The notes below the pieces were generated by a model. That model did not search any database. It saw nothing but the letters and a program-made list of their open reading frames with translations, and was not told where the DNA came from. A program made the position numbers and the translations under genes. A stretch of DNA of 64,000 nt from Asparagopsis taxiformis (Eukaryota > Rhodophyta > Florideophyceae > Bonnemaisoniales > Bonnemaisoniaceae), in the NCBI GenBank assembly GCA_030407315.1, contig JALQPE010000107.1, positions 108,050 through 172,049 on the forward strand, given 5' to 3'. The first letter of the stretch is position 1, and every line of letters starts with the position of its first letter. Shown here piece after piece: positions 51,485-62,385 of this stretch.

Positions 51485-52125
51485 TCAATGACGCGCTGGT
51501 TCGGTTAACGGACTAACGCAGGTTTGGTTGGTGTCATCAACCAAAAGCTCACCAAGTTGGTGAGCTATTTCGGACTGGCACTCGCCAGAGAGGCACGGTG
51601 CGGAGAGGAGCACGCACGCACCGTGACGTTCATAATGGACCGAGCGGTGCCGCTTCGGCAGATGGTCCTTTTCGATGACCGGTTCATTTTTCTTCAAAAT
51701 TTCAAGAACTGTATGAGTCCTTGCTTCATAGAACACGTAATGGAATTTCATTCCACCCACGTCATTGCCCCGGTACGTTTGGCGTCCCGCATCTTCACTG
51801 TAACATCCGGACAGTAACGCAGTAACGTACTGCATAGCATGGTCCTCTGGAGTAGCTGATCGACGTGATTTGGTGATGATGGAGATAAGGTTTGCAATCA
51901 GAGATGCGCGAAATAGGATTTCGGTAAACCCCAGAGGTTTGGGAAAATGCTGCAGGAAACCGACGACTGGTATCGACAACAAGTGACAAGCAGTCGAGCT
52001 GTTCCAAGGCTATTGTCAGTATCAATGAGGACAATACCCAATGGCGCTGTGCCTACATATGTGCCGATGCCGGAACATTCTAGGTCTGTGTACTTCAAAT
52101 CCCAATCTCCAACAAGTTTTCGCAA
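51485..52125 (-). pseudogene. Possible gene remnant of unknown family (right arm copy)
   Basis: Mirror copy of 44079-44719 with one or two base changes. The same two-frame structure; no family recognised. Confidence 0.25.
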
Positions 52126-52142
52126 TCAATTTGAGCATGGCT

Positions 52143-52225
52143 GGATCGATCTGTGCAATAGCTGATCGATCTAGATGTATTGCATGCGCAATAGCTGGTC
52201 GATCCAGATGTGCTGCAATCTGGAT
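52143..52225. repeat. Short degenerate tandem repeat at the palindrome edge
   Basis: Units of about 36 bp with the words GATCGATC, AGATGT and GCAATAGCTG are repeated two to three times, starting at the outer end of the right arm. The left arm has only the first few bases of it. Confidence 0.55.
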
Positions 52226-52747
52226 ATTGGCTTACTGCTATCCAGACGAACAGATTGATGCAGCAGCAGCAAGTGATGGAGGCCAATGATTGGCCGAGCA
52301 CATACAGTGGAAATAGAGCCATCACAGCGAAAGTGTATCGAATGATCGATATATGCTATTATATAGCAGCACTGCATTACGTAAGACTGTATTATTAATT
52401 ATGATACAGAGGCATCCTCATTGGATGAAGACATGGATCTTCAGCTTGAGGATAGAGCAAAGTGATGTATTCCATGATGGAAGCATCACAGCTACAGGTT
52501 CACTCTGATAGAGAGCTTCCACTAGTACGATGACTAGGTTAGGGTTAGAGTGGAACCTGTTGTTTGTTGGCACTTTAGAAGTACCTGCAGCGTGCGGCAT
52601 CTGCCTATAAATAGTGCGACAAGATGTCGTGCAAGGGGAGGAGAGGGCAAGCAAGAAGCAACGAGCAAACCCAAGCATCTCCAGAAACCCGGCCTTTGTG
52701 GCTTCCTGTTATCGCCTCTAGTATTTCTCTCTATTCCTTGGGTGTCC
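52226..52747. other. Gene-free stretch, possible 5' end of the retroelement
   Basis: No gene. A TATA-like CTATAAATA near 52604 is about 140 bp before the first gag-like ATG and could belong to an LTR or leader. No long terminal repeat pair could be identified by eye. Confidence 0.4.
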
Positions 52748-54618
52748 ATGTCGACAAAGCCATTTTATTCCACAGTTATGGGCCCAGGAGGCATGGCCCC
52801 GAAGAAAGCGCTTGAGGAAATGAACGCAAAGCCCATCACTACAGGATCCACCCCCGCTTCGTCCCGGTCAAGATCGCCAGAAATGGCGAAGAGATGTCAA
52901 CTCTTGGATGGCCTATATCACCAGGCGAGCATCTGTTGGTGAGAAAAAGTCACTTGCAACCCAGGCAACGCTGTGTTACGAGCTGTACAATGCCTTGGAC
53001 GCAAGTTATCAGAGTGTAATCGATCATGCTAAAATCAACAAGTCAATTTCATTTGATGTTGAGCCGCACCAACAGGAAGAAGCAGTGCTGAAGATTGTAT
53101 CGCTAATTGGCGCTGATACATCACTGGAAATTATCGATCGAGCCCTGAATGCTTACAAGAATGTATATATGTGTATAAGATCCAACTCAGAACAGCCTTC
53201 CGAATTTGCAACTCGTTTTCGGGGGCTTGTTTCACAGTATATGTCACTTATTGGTATCAGTGTCACTGAGACAGAGTCACAGCTCATGGCAATGATAATG
53301 TTGCAGAATTCTCGTCTGCCACATGACACTCAAAACGCAGTGAAGTTATTACTTGTCACTCAAGTGCAGCAGAAAAGAGCTTCAAAGATAACTAAGGCAG
53401 TGAAGCTATCTGTGCATGATACAGAGAATCTCAAGAATTACGTACGAGACGCAAGTGACATATACGGCAAAGCAGACAGCATAGAAGTTCCAGGCAATAA
53501 TGGACAGAGTGAACAACGTAGGACGTTGTCTGAAGCAGATCTGTCTAGATTAATTGACATTGCGACAAACATGACGCATTTGTTGCAATGTGTCACTCGT
53601 GAAGGGGACTCTGGCCATGATATATACGTTGATGATGTATTTAACGCACTGCAGTCCTTGGATTCCGATCCATCGCATCAAAAACATCACAACAGCACTT
53701 CGAAGAGGCCCAGTGGAGATGATTTTCATGCCGCCGTTCAAAAGGCGACAATGATGGCTATTCAAAATCAAAGAGAATCCTCTATTGGAGCACTAACTAT
53801 GCAACCGCGACGTCAGTCGACAAAACTGACAGAAAGAAAGATGAACAGTCGATGTCATCGCTGTAAGCGTAAAGGACATTGGAAGGGAGACGCAGAATGC
53901 CCCATGACAAAGCGTCGTAAAATAAGCAGTGTCTCTCCTAAAGACGGAGAGGCTGGTGAGGCCATTGAAAAGCCTGCGGAAAATGAAGACAGACTACATT
54001 TTCAGAAGTAGGGTCAGATGAGCTCCGATCTGACCCTAACCCACTGTTAGACAGCGGAGCACCGCACAGCATCGGTGGCACAGAAAGTGCTGCAGCACTT
54101 TGCAATGCTATTGGAATTCGGTTGATATTTAACCTCCTAAAGAGCAATTCATGCATGGTTGGGGGCCGAATATGCTCGATGCAAAACCAGTATATTGTTT
54201 ATGGAGTCTGCCTGTCAGAGACATAGGCGGCATTACAGGGTACCTGCATTTCCACTTAGTTGCCGGTACCGAGCCGTTGTTGATCGGGGATGATGTGCTG
54301 AAATGTTCGATGACTGATAACATGTCTGATCGTCTGCATTTATTCCAACCAGATGGCACGCGTCTGACCTACCATACATACTGCAGCCAGGGTGGGAATC
54401 GCCGACGCCTGTCAGTTGTACCGCCACCACAGGATTTTGAGCTTGAGTTGTCATCTGACATGCGTTCTTACATGTCTAGCCATATCAGATATCTCAATAA
54501 GCATGGTCCGATGAAGTTTGCACAGCGGTTACACAACTACTCACATGCGACAAGTGATGACATGAAGCGAATATGCAAGATGGCAAATATATTAGACAGA
54601 CGTTTATGTAGCAGGTAG
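52748..54618 (+). pseudogene. Decayed gag-protease fragment of an LTR retrotransposon
   Basis: The gag-like part runs from an ATG at 52748, with a frame change near 52890, to a stop at 54009-54011. It ends with a zinc knuckle CHRCKRKGHWKGDAEC, a CX2CX4HX6C variant. An aspartic protease follows with LLDSGAPHSIGG in the -1 frame. Its second half (LVAGTEPLLIGDDVL) lies in a third frame, followed by a GAG pre-integrase-like segment (KFAQRLHNYSHATSDDMKRI). No integrase or reverse transcriptase is found downstream, so the element is truncated. The domain order and zinc knuckle suggest a Ty1/copia-like element, but this is uncertain without the polymerase. At least three frame changes show decay. 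Confidence 0.7.
54009..54038 (+). other. Perfect 11-bp stem-loop at the gag stop codon
   Basis: An 11-bp stem (54009-54019 with 54028-54038) and an 8-base loop begin exactly at the gag stop codon, with the protease in the -1 frame downstream. No canonical X XXY YYZ slippery heptamer precedes it; only a TTT codon six bases before the stem. Confidence 0.6.
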
Positions 54619-55791
54619 AAAATCCGCTAGAGCGGCAAACCACCCGACAGGTGTCCCGAGCCTCGGTAGAGGAAGTGGTAGAGCAGATGAACCTTATAGG
54701 TACCCAGCGGGTAGTCTCGTGAGAGAGAAGGCGTCGTTACCCGGAGGGGGTTGTGTGACAAAGGGGTGCTCACGCGAGAGGCGTATTAATGGAGCAAGAT
54801 GACGTAATCCGTCGAGCTGTTGGCTAACCCTAAGGTTTTCCCGGAGAGGGGTTGAACAATAGGTATGCGAACACTGTTCCAGTGGGTCGTAATTCCACTT
54901 GAGTTTACGTTTCTCTAGAAACCGTGCCTACTGGCTATTCCAGTGGCCGTTTTATACTAAGTCTACTGTAAGCTAGGGTTAGTGGTTAGGAATAAATATC
55001 CAGTTAGTGACCAATCAGAACCCAATTACTGGCGCTCGCCTACCCGCGAGGTCATTGCCAATAGGCTTACATTGTAATGTATGGCTGATCAGCCTAAGTT
55101 AAAATTTGCCCCTTGTGGGGTCTTGGCCGGGGCCGATAGGCCCGGGTGGGGTTATTTGTCAGCCTTAGCTGGTCCTAAGTATAGGAAACACGCCAGTTGG
55201 CTGGTGCCTTCTGATTGGCACATCCCGTAAGTGGGTACCCAATAGGGAAGCGACACGGCTCGATCAGCGAGGACCGCCAGGCGGTACGACACGGCCCCCT
55301 CCTGAGAGATTTGTCGTCCCGACAAAATTTGATCAAATAAAAATTACAATTTTTGGCTGTGGCCGTTGCATTGTGCAATTCAAAATTTTCCCGCGCGCGG
55401 CGCGTGCACACTAAATGTGTTGTCCATCCGACTCCTCCCGAGTTCCGCCCGACAGTTTCCTATTGGAATTCATACCTGCTCCAGGTCCATCCTCATCCTA
55501 ACGCAACACAGCGTATTCACCCTTTCGGTGTCCAACTGCATCCACGCATTCGCGTCCTTTCCACTATCCCTCAAAGGGTTTTTGCGTCCATCTGCTAAAT
55601 AATTAGCCGCGTGATCGCACGAGCGGTGCCAATTCGAGGCTTGCATTCGCCGTTTCGGCCCATTGCCTCGCGATCCCCTTCCTGGGTTGAATAACGCAGC
55701 TCCCTCCCGGAGACTTAAGCCAATAGGCCGCTCATTCGTCCCGCTTCAGGGTTTTTATCAACGTCCGTCACCGCCTCTACTGGCTTCCAGG
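54619..55791. other. Gene-free transposon-derived stretch
   Basis: No gene is supported. The sequence changes in composition, with GC-rich words and an AT-rich block near 55325-55390, and may contain a retroelement LTR. I could not find its partner. Confidence 0.4.
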
Positions 55792-56878
55792 ATGTCCCCT
55801 CGAGCTCCGATACAATTCGAATCCTCTGAAGAGGAAGGAGACAATATGGGTTCGCCCAACCGTCCTACCACACGCTCCAGCGTTCGCCGTCCCACAACTC
55901 GCCATCAGGCTTCCTCTTCCCGCACCGGGGTCCCGCCTACACCGGCTAAGTCTTCGTCGACTTCAGCGCCACGCGTGCCGTCAGCCACCGCGGCTCAATC
56001 GCAAACGCGAACGCGTTCGACTGCCGCCAAAGGCACCGCTGATCTAGCGTCGCCTGCTGGCAAGGTTGCGAGTGCGCAAGCACGTTCCGAAGAGACGGTC
56101 CCCCCTACCAGGGCAAGCGCACAAGAGCGCGACTCTGTTCCGGCTGAATCGCCTGCTTCCCCGAAGCCTTCCACCCCAGTGGCAAGTGCCAAACCGTCAT
56201 CGGTTAATCCGCCGTCGCGCGAAGGTGAGTCATCGAGGGCCGCCGGCCCGTCCTCAAGGGGAGCCATGCCGGCCGACACCGAGGAGGTGATAGAAGTCGT
56301 CGCCGAGGGAGGCGCTACGCCCAGGCCAACAAGGCAGCCGAATGTCAGGCCTTCGCCAAGTTCGCGTCCGATTACTTCTCGTCCTTCCGCCCCGGCGGCT
56401 CGTACCTCTTCTGGTCATGACGCGACAGCGAATCCCTATGAGGACTATGGTCGCCGCAACCAACAGATATTGGCGGACGCTCGAAAGCGTAGGGAAGAAG
56501 AATTGCGCCGCGAGGCTGCTCGGGCAGAAGCCGAGAAGGCTGCAGCCGAAAAGGCTAATGTTCATCCTGTAGAGAAGGTCATAGATCCATATGCCTCTAC
56601 TGGCAGAGTTACCCGAAGTGGGTCTGGTGCGGCTGCCGCCGATGCGCTTGCCTATCGCCGACCCTCCGTCGTTGGTGTACTTCCACAATTCCGCTCTTCG
56701 CGATGCGCCCGTATGGCGGTTGAATAGACTCCGGTCGCACCTCGAGCTGGAGAGGGATATCCTTATAGGGATCGAGTTGGCTCGTACCGCCAAGACGCGA
56801 GGCTTCGTGCCAATCCTGGAAGAGGAACTCTTGAATATGTTGAACCGTACGTGGTACGAATTTGTGGTAGTGCCGTAG
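55792..56878 (+). pseudogene. Pro/Ser/Ala-rich orphan reading frame, probably transposon-associated, frame-disrupted
   Basis: From the ATG at 55792 a frame of 311 residues runs to 56727. It is low-complexity and rich in Pro, Ser, Thr, Arg and Ala, with an acidic patch near its start and a charged helix (ARKRREEELRREAARAEAEK) near residues 225-245. From about 56640 a second frame (to 56878) looks more protein-like, with LRSHLELERDILIGIEL and a TRGFVPILEEELLNML helix, so a frameshift or intron near 56640-56700 is likely. It might be a structural protein of another mobile element. I do not recognise the family. Confidence 0.4.
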
Positions 56879-57053
56879 TCGGTTTGATGGTCATCAGCGT
56901 TTGCTGTTAGGGAATGTACCTTTGCAACGCTGATGCGTACCCAATGTGGGCTGCAGCCGGTAAGCTGATCCTGTTTCCGCCTTGGGAAATGTCCAAACAA
57001 CGTTCGAAGGACAGAACCTGGATACTTGTGCGTACTAGAGATAAATAGCAAAT

Positions 57054-57177
57054 TGGTCCGACTGGTCCAATACATGGTCCGACTGGTCCAAACTGAGGTC
57101 CACATGGTCCAGAAGTGGTCCAGATGGACCCTATAAGTGGTCCAGATGGGTTCGGAATGGTCCACCTGGTCCTTGGT
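57054..57177. repeat. Degenerate tandem repeat of TGGTCC words
   Basis: About ten GGTCC/GGACC words occur within 124 bp at irregular spacings of 9-21 bp. Because some are on the opposite strand, local hairpins are possible. Confidence 0.75.
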
Positions 57178-57289
57178 TCGACGCCGGCGGCGTTGCATAC
57201 GAGATCTGATGCCAGCTATACTATTGATCCAAGGAGTGCATTGCACTTGATTTGATCAACGCACAACAGTGCTACCGCCGCCGTCGCGG

Positions 57290-57445
57290 CTCAAAAATCA
57301 AAATTTTAGAATTTCTGGCCTTCGGCCTCTCGGCAATTTTTGGCCGCCGGCGGCCAAATAAAATTTTTGAATTTCTGGCCGGTATCGGCTGATCAAAAAA
57401 TTGCCATTTTTGGCTTCCGGCCAGCGGTGAAATAGTGCGCCCTTT
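57290..57445. repeat. Hairpin-rich tract of alternating GGCC and AAAATTTT blocks
   Basis: GC blocks such as TGGCCGCCGGCGGCCA alternate with AT blocks such as AAAATTTTA. The word GAATTTCTGGCC occurs twice, 62 bp apart. The tract lies about 50 bp beyond the chromovirus pol stop. Confidence 0.6.
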
Positions 57446-57493
57446 TTGGCTTAACCTTCCGAGGCTCGGTAACTCCACCTGGTGGATTCCTTG

Positions 57494-60400
57494 TTAGGTT
57501 CTCGTCCCTGCGGGGTTATGCGACTTCTTCCCTCTTTTGGGTGTGCGCGTGCGCGCTCTGCGCGATGGCTTGTCACCTTTGCGGTGTTGCGTTCGACGGA
57601 AATACCGTGATGCCCATTCGAGGGGAACGTTTGCACGTTGCGTCCATGTTGGCTTGCGGTAGCCATACCATTTCACAAGGAACCATTGTTCCCCATCGTC
57701 GTCAGTGACGTAATCGATGAGATCATCGATGGGATATTCCTCCTCTGAGGTTGCGCGTTCGGCGTCGCTACTTCCCTCTGGGGTTTCCTTCGTCCCTTCA
57801 GGGAGAGCTACTCGTTCCGAGTTCGGTTGCGTGCCCTGTGGCGCTTTCTCTTGTTCCCCATTGGGGGTGGCTTCCAAAGACCTTACGGGGTTTGCCGTGG
57901 CTATCTTCTTCGCACTTGAGCGAGTGTGTCGACCCGGTTTGGGTTTTGCCAAATGGGCGGGTGCTTGACTTGCTTGGTTAGCTATGCGAAGTTCGGCTCC
58001 CGATGGAGGGTTCGCGTCCCGTTGAGGGGAACTCGGCGTCTGTACGCATGACCTGGATGGTTGTCCTCTCGTCGCAATTGTGCGGTTATAGCCGGTCGTT
58101 ACCGGGGGTGCGGGTTGTTGGTGTAATGGTAAACGACTTTGGTCGTACGTGTCGCTCCCAATCGTGGGTGAGTTACTAGGTGGTGAATGTTGAGTATGCT
58201 CATCCCAAGAGGGTGTTGCGAAATTGTTGCTTACGCGCATAGCGTCTGGGGCCCCCTCCTGAAGGGTGGTTTGTCCCAAACCACTACCTTCAGGTGTTAT
58301 CCTAATTGTAGGTTGTCGTGGGGACGATGGTTGATCCCTGAAGGGGTATTCCTGATTAGGAGTTGGCGGAGGTGATTCGCTTTGTGCGTTCTGTTGGCCG
58401 TCGCCCGTCGGTTGGCGTGATTGTGTATTTGGCGCGAGGGCATCTGCACCTGATGGTGACGCTTGTGCGTTAGCGGCATGTAGCCTAGGTGCTAAGGTTG
58501 GTTCCTCGGTCGGTCGCGGAGCGAGTACAACTCTATCGAGACTAACCTTTTCGGTGATACCATCACGGTCGATGTAAACCGTTCGCCGTCCGGCACGGAT
58601 AACCCTATAGGGACCTTGAGCTATTGGAGTTAGCTTGTTCCGTTCACGGACTTCTGGATTATCCAGATAAACGTAATCATCGGTAGTGATGAGTCGTTTA
58701 GACTTCCGGATTGACCGGTCGAAGTTACGCTTGTAGCGTGCTTGCGCGCTGTGAAGGCGTTTACCTGCCATGTCAATGGTATCCGTAATACGGCGCAAGA
58801 AGTCTTGCTTCGTGAACGCGTCTGGCGTTGCCCTCCTTTTCACCGAATGGTGTGTCGCATATGGCGGTGGAGGTCGGCTTAGTATGAGGTCGAAGGGTGT
58901 AGTTCCCGTTGTGCGATGCACGTGCGTGTTGTACGCATAGGTTAACGCTGATGCGTAGACATCCCAGTCGTCCTGGTTATCATTGACGTAATTACGTAGC
59001 ATGCTCAATAGAGTACGGTTATACCGTTCGACTTGCCCATTTGTCTGGGGATGGTATGCCGTCGTGAAGACGTTCTTCGTTCCTAACTGGAGGCAGACAG
59101 CCTGGAAGAACTTCGACGCAAATTGCGGACCGTTATCGGATAGTAATGTCCGTGGAGGACCATACTTAAACACCCAATGTGTACAAAAGGCTACTGCCAC
59201 ATGGTAAGCCGTAATGCTTCGCAGCGGCACCACTTGGGTGAGCTTGGTAAAGCGACACGAAATCACCAGTAGGTGCACGTTACCTTTCTTGGTACGAGGT
59301 AGAGGACCGAGGAGGTCAATTGCAACGTCATCCAATGGTGTGGTAGCTGGGAACAGCTGGAGGGTACCCGCATGTTTGCGCAACCGTAATCGGTTTCTTG
59401 CGCACGCTGAACAGCGTTCAACCGTTCCGGTTATGTCCGCAGCCATTGCAGGCCAGTAGTAAGATAGGCGCATCGTGTCGTACATGCGGTTCTGACCAGG
59501 ATGTCCTGCCAATATGCCGTGGTGGCACATCGTCAATAGACGTTGCCGTAAGGCTTTAGGTACTACAATTTGGGATGACCCGTCCAATTTGGACTTCCTA
59601 CAAAGGACACCGTCTTCGTCTTCGAAGAAGAGAGAGTCAGACTTCTGCGAGGCCAGGGCCTGTTGACAGAAGTCGTCTGTTCGTTGCTCTTCGAGCCACT
59701 CTTGGAGAGTTATCGGGCAGTAGTTTTCCGTTTGCGGATGAGTTGTCAAGACGGGTGTACCGTTGCGACTAGGCGCCTCCTTGGCGTGGTCTCTTGCCAG
59801 AGAAAGGTCGTAGAACCAAACATCAGTATCATCATCCAAGGATGTTTCACCTTGCGGTGCGTGCGTGGCCAACAGAGTTGGTATTTCATCGTCAATAGTG
59901 ACGGGCGTCTCGCCGTTAGTTTCAACACGCGAAAGGGCGTCCGGTAGTTGGTGAACCCGACCGGGTCGATAGACTATTTGATAGTCAAATTCCGCAAGTC
60001 GGAGGCGCCACCGGCAGAGTCTCCCTGAAGGGTCGTTGATATTCATGAGCCAACGCAGCGCGTTATGGTCTGTCCGGACTACAAACTTTGTTTGCTCCAA
60101 GTATGGACGTAGGATAGTGACAGCCCATACGACGGCTAGACATTCACGTTCCGTAGGGGAGTAACCTCTTTCCGGTTTAGTCAAGGTCCGCGACCAATAG
60201 CCAATTGGCTTGAGATCGTTCTCCCCCCCTTGCTGCTGAAGCAGAGCGCATCCTATTTGGTATGCGGAAGCGTCCGTGTCTACGGTGTAGGGTTGACCCA
60301 ACTTGGGTAGAGCCAGTATCGGCGGCTTGGTCATGACCTCTTTGAGAGCGTTGAACGCGCGGCGTTGGTCTTCGGTAGGAGGTTCTTTCCCGAATTTAGG

Positions 60401-62385
60401 GAGGCTGTCTTTGGTCAGCATTTCGTTCAAGGGGTGCGCAATTGCGGCATACCCTTTGATGAATCGTCGAAAGACGCCACAGCTTCCGAGGAAGGATCGC
60501 ATTTGCGTAGGCGTTTGCGGAAAGATCGCGTCAGCGATAGCCGAAGTGGCGTTCTGTGCAACAGCTAGCTTTCCTGGCATCACGACATGCCCCAGGTAAT
60601 CAACCTTCTTTTCGAAGAAATGACACTTTGTCAACTTCAGGGTGACACCTGCTTCCCGTAGGAGGGAGAGTACTTGGTCCACATGGTGGAGATGTTCGGC
60701 CTCGCCCCGAGAGAATACGATTACATCGTCTAAGTAAATCAGACAGGTCTGCCAGCGAACGCTGCTAAGAATAATGTCGATGGCACGTTGAAACGTTGCC
60801 GGAGCATTCTTTAAGCCAAAAGGCAAACGCTTGAAGCGATAGGTCCCCAAGTGGGAGGTGAATGCCGTTTTGTCACGGTCGTCCTGTGCAACAGGGATCT
60901 GCCAATAGCCAGAATTACAATCCAATGTGGTGAATACCTGAGCATCTCCGAGGGAGTCAATACAATCATCCATTCGTGGAAGGGGGTACACATCATTGAC
61001 AGTTATGTCGTTAAGACCCCTGTAGTCGACGCAAAAGCGTAATTTACCATCCTTCTTCGGGACAAGAACCACTGGGCTAGCCCATTCGGAGGTCGACGGT
61101 TCGATCACTCCTTTTTCCAGCATGCTGGTTATTTCCTTACGGGCAATCTCTCGGCGAGCGGGTCCCATCCGGTAGGGTTGTTGCCGTCTAGGCTTGCTCC
61201 CTTCGACTATGTCGATTCGGTGTTCCGTAGCGCGGATGTCCCCTAGGGATCCATCCCACATAGACTCGTGTCGAGATAGCATGCTAAGGATGCGTTCCCT
61301 CAACGGGATTTGACCAAGGTGGTCCAGAGAGACTTCTTGCTTCCAGCTTGATGGTTGGGTGGCCTCGGCCTCTTGCTCCTGGTGGAGAGTAGTCACCATA
61401 GTGGAGGCCTCTTGGGAGGAAGGGGTAGAATGGCTGAGAGCCATGGGGCGCATTGGCCGTTCGGGTGCCCGAAGGGCATAGCCTATAATTGTCCCCTTTG
61501 GGAGGTACTTGTCGGATGTACCGAAGTTAGTTAAAATAGTCAGGAATTCCTGTCGCGGGATGACTTCCGCAACCCCATTCGGGATAGAGACACGATGTCG
61601 GTGAAGGATCCGATCTCTGGTGAGAGTATACTCAAGCCGCCACCGGCACATACAACAGTAGTTGTTACTTGACTCCGCGGAGGAACATTCACACTTTGTG
61701 ACAATCGAATGCCATGAGGTTGGCGGTCTAAGTTAATCCCATTAGAGGGTCGCGAGGCATCCACGTAGCACGAAAGGGTGGGGGATGTTTTACGCGTAGG
61801 CGACATCACTAGGATAGCTATCGATCCGCCGTCGTGAATATCAATTCGTTGGGCCCGGCACCTAATTGCGTCTACGTGGGTATTCATTGCCCCAGTTCCC
61901 AAGATGAGGGGTACGGCCAACTTAGGCGCGACGAAGAATTCTTCCTCAAAGGACTTGTGGCCTAACTGTAATGACAGTATTATCTTGCCTTTTATCCGAA
62001 GAGGATTGCCGTTAGCATCGGCCAGTTGCGGAACTTTCCCCGTAGGGACTTGGAATTGTTCCCAATTGTGGGGTAAGCTCCTTTCATGGATGACCGATGG
62101 TCCGGACCCGGTGTCCATCACCATACGCATGGGCGTGAGAATTGACGGATCGAGTCCGATGGAACCCATTACTACGTAATGGGCGGCCTTAAGCAGGCAT
62201 GAGGCTTTCGGCCTTGAGGTTCGAGTCCCTGTGGGGGAACCCGAAGGGGTTGGTGTCTGGAAAAGACTTTGGTCCCTAGAGGGAGTTGCAGCCTTTTCCT
62301 GCGGAGGTGGTTGTGGTGAGATGTCCACCGAGTAGCGTAATCGCTCCACCTCCTGACGGGAGTGCGACACCTCACTCCCCGTCAT
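57494..62385 (-). pseudogene. Chromovirus pro-pol polyprotein gene with a frameshift
   Basis: It starts at the ATG at 62385, which overlaps the gag stop codon (TAATG). The first part contains the aspartic protease (MDTGSGPSVI). The frame changes near 61600-61650, at the end of the protease, and continues in a frame to 57494. The pol part has reverse transcriptase (YLDD; box YRGLND; FGLKNAP), RNase H (TDASAYQIG, a TERECLAVV Glu and a TDHNAL Asp), an integrase zinc finger (HHGILAGHPGQ with CSAC), an integrase core (AIDLLGP, LSDNGPQFAS, QVERYNR) and, in the last 80 residues, a chromodomain (YPIDDLIDYV, FLVKWYGY, PTWTQ). Chromodomains target integration to marked chromatin. Apart from the frameshift the catalytic residues look intact. 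Confidence 0.88.

Larger units (their letters stand above)
48333..52151. repeat. Right arm of the 8.1 kb palindrome
   Basis: Reverse complement of 44053-47870. The outer end falls in a short repetitive sequence (52143-52225) with several GATCGATC-type words, and the matching outer end of the left arm also contains GATCGATC, so the breakpoint coincides with microhomology. Confidence 0.95.
56879..57493. other. Non-coding stretch with two short-repeat tracts
   Basis: No gene. It holds the GGTCC repeat tract (57054-57177) and the hairpin-rich tract (57290-57445), and should contain the 3' LTR of the chromovirus if one is present. Confidence 0.5.

Noticed and set aside
52533..54985. Several AGGGTTAG-like words resembling telomeric repeats
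   Set aside because: Only single scattered copies, no tandem array; consistent with chance or element sequence.
56254..57246. 330-codon minus-strand frame
   Set aside because: It runs antisense to the Pro/Ser-rich frame and through the GGTCC repeat, which explains its repetitive Trp/Thr composition.
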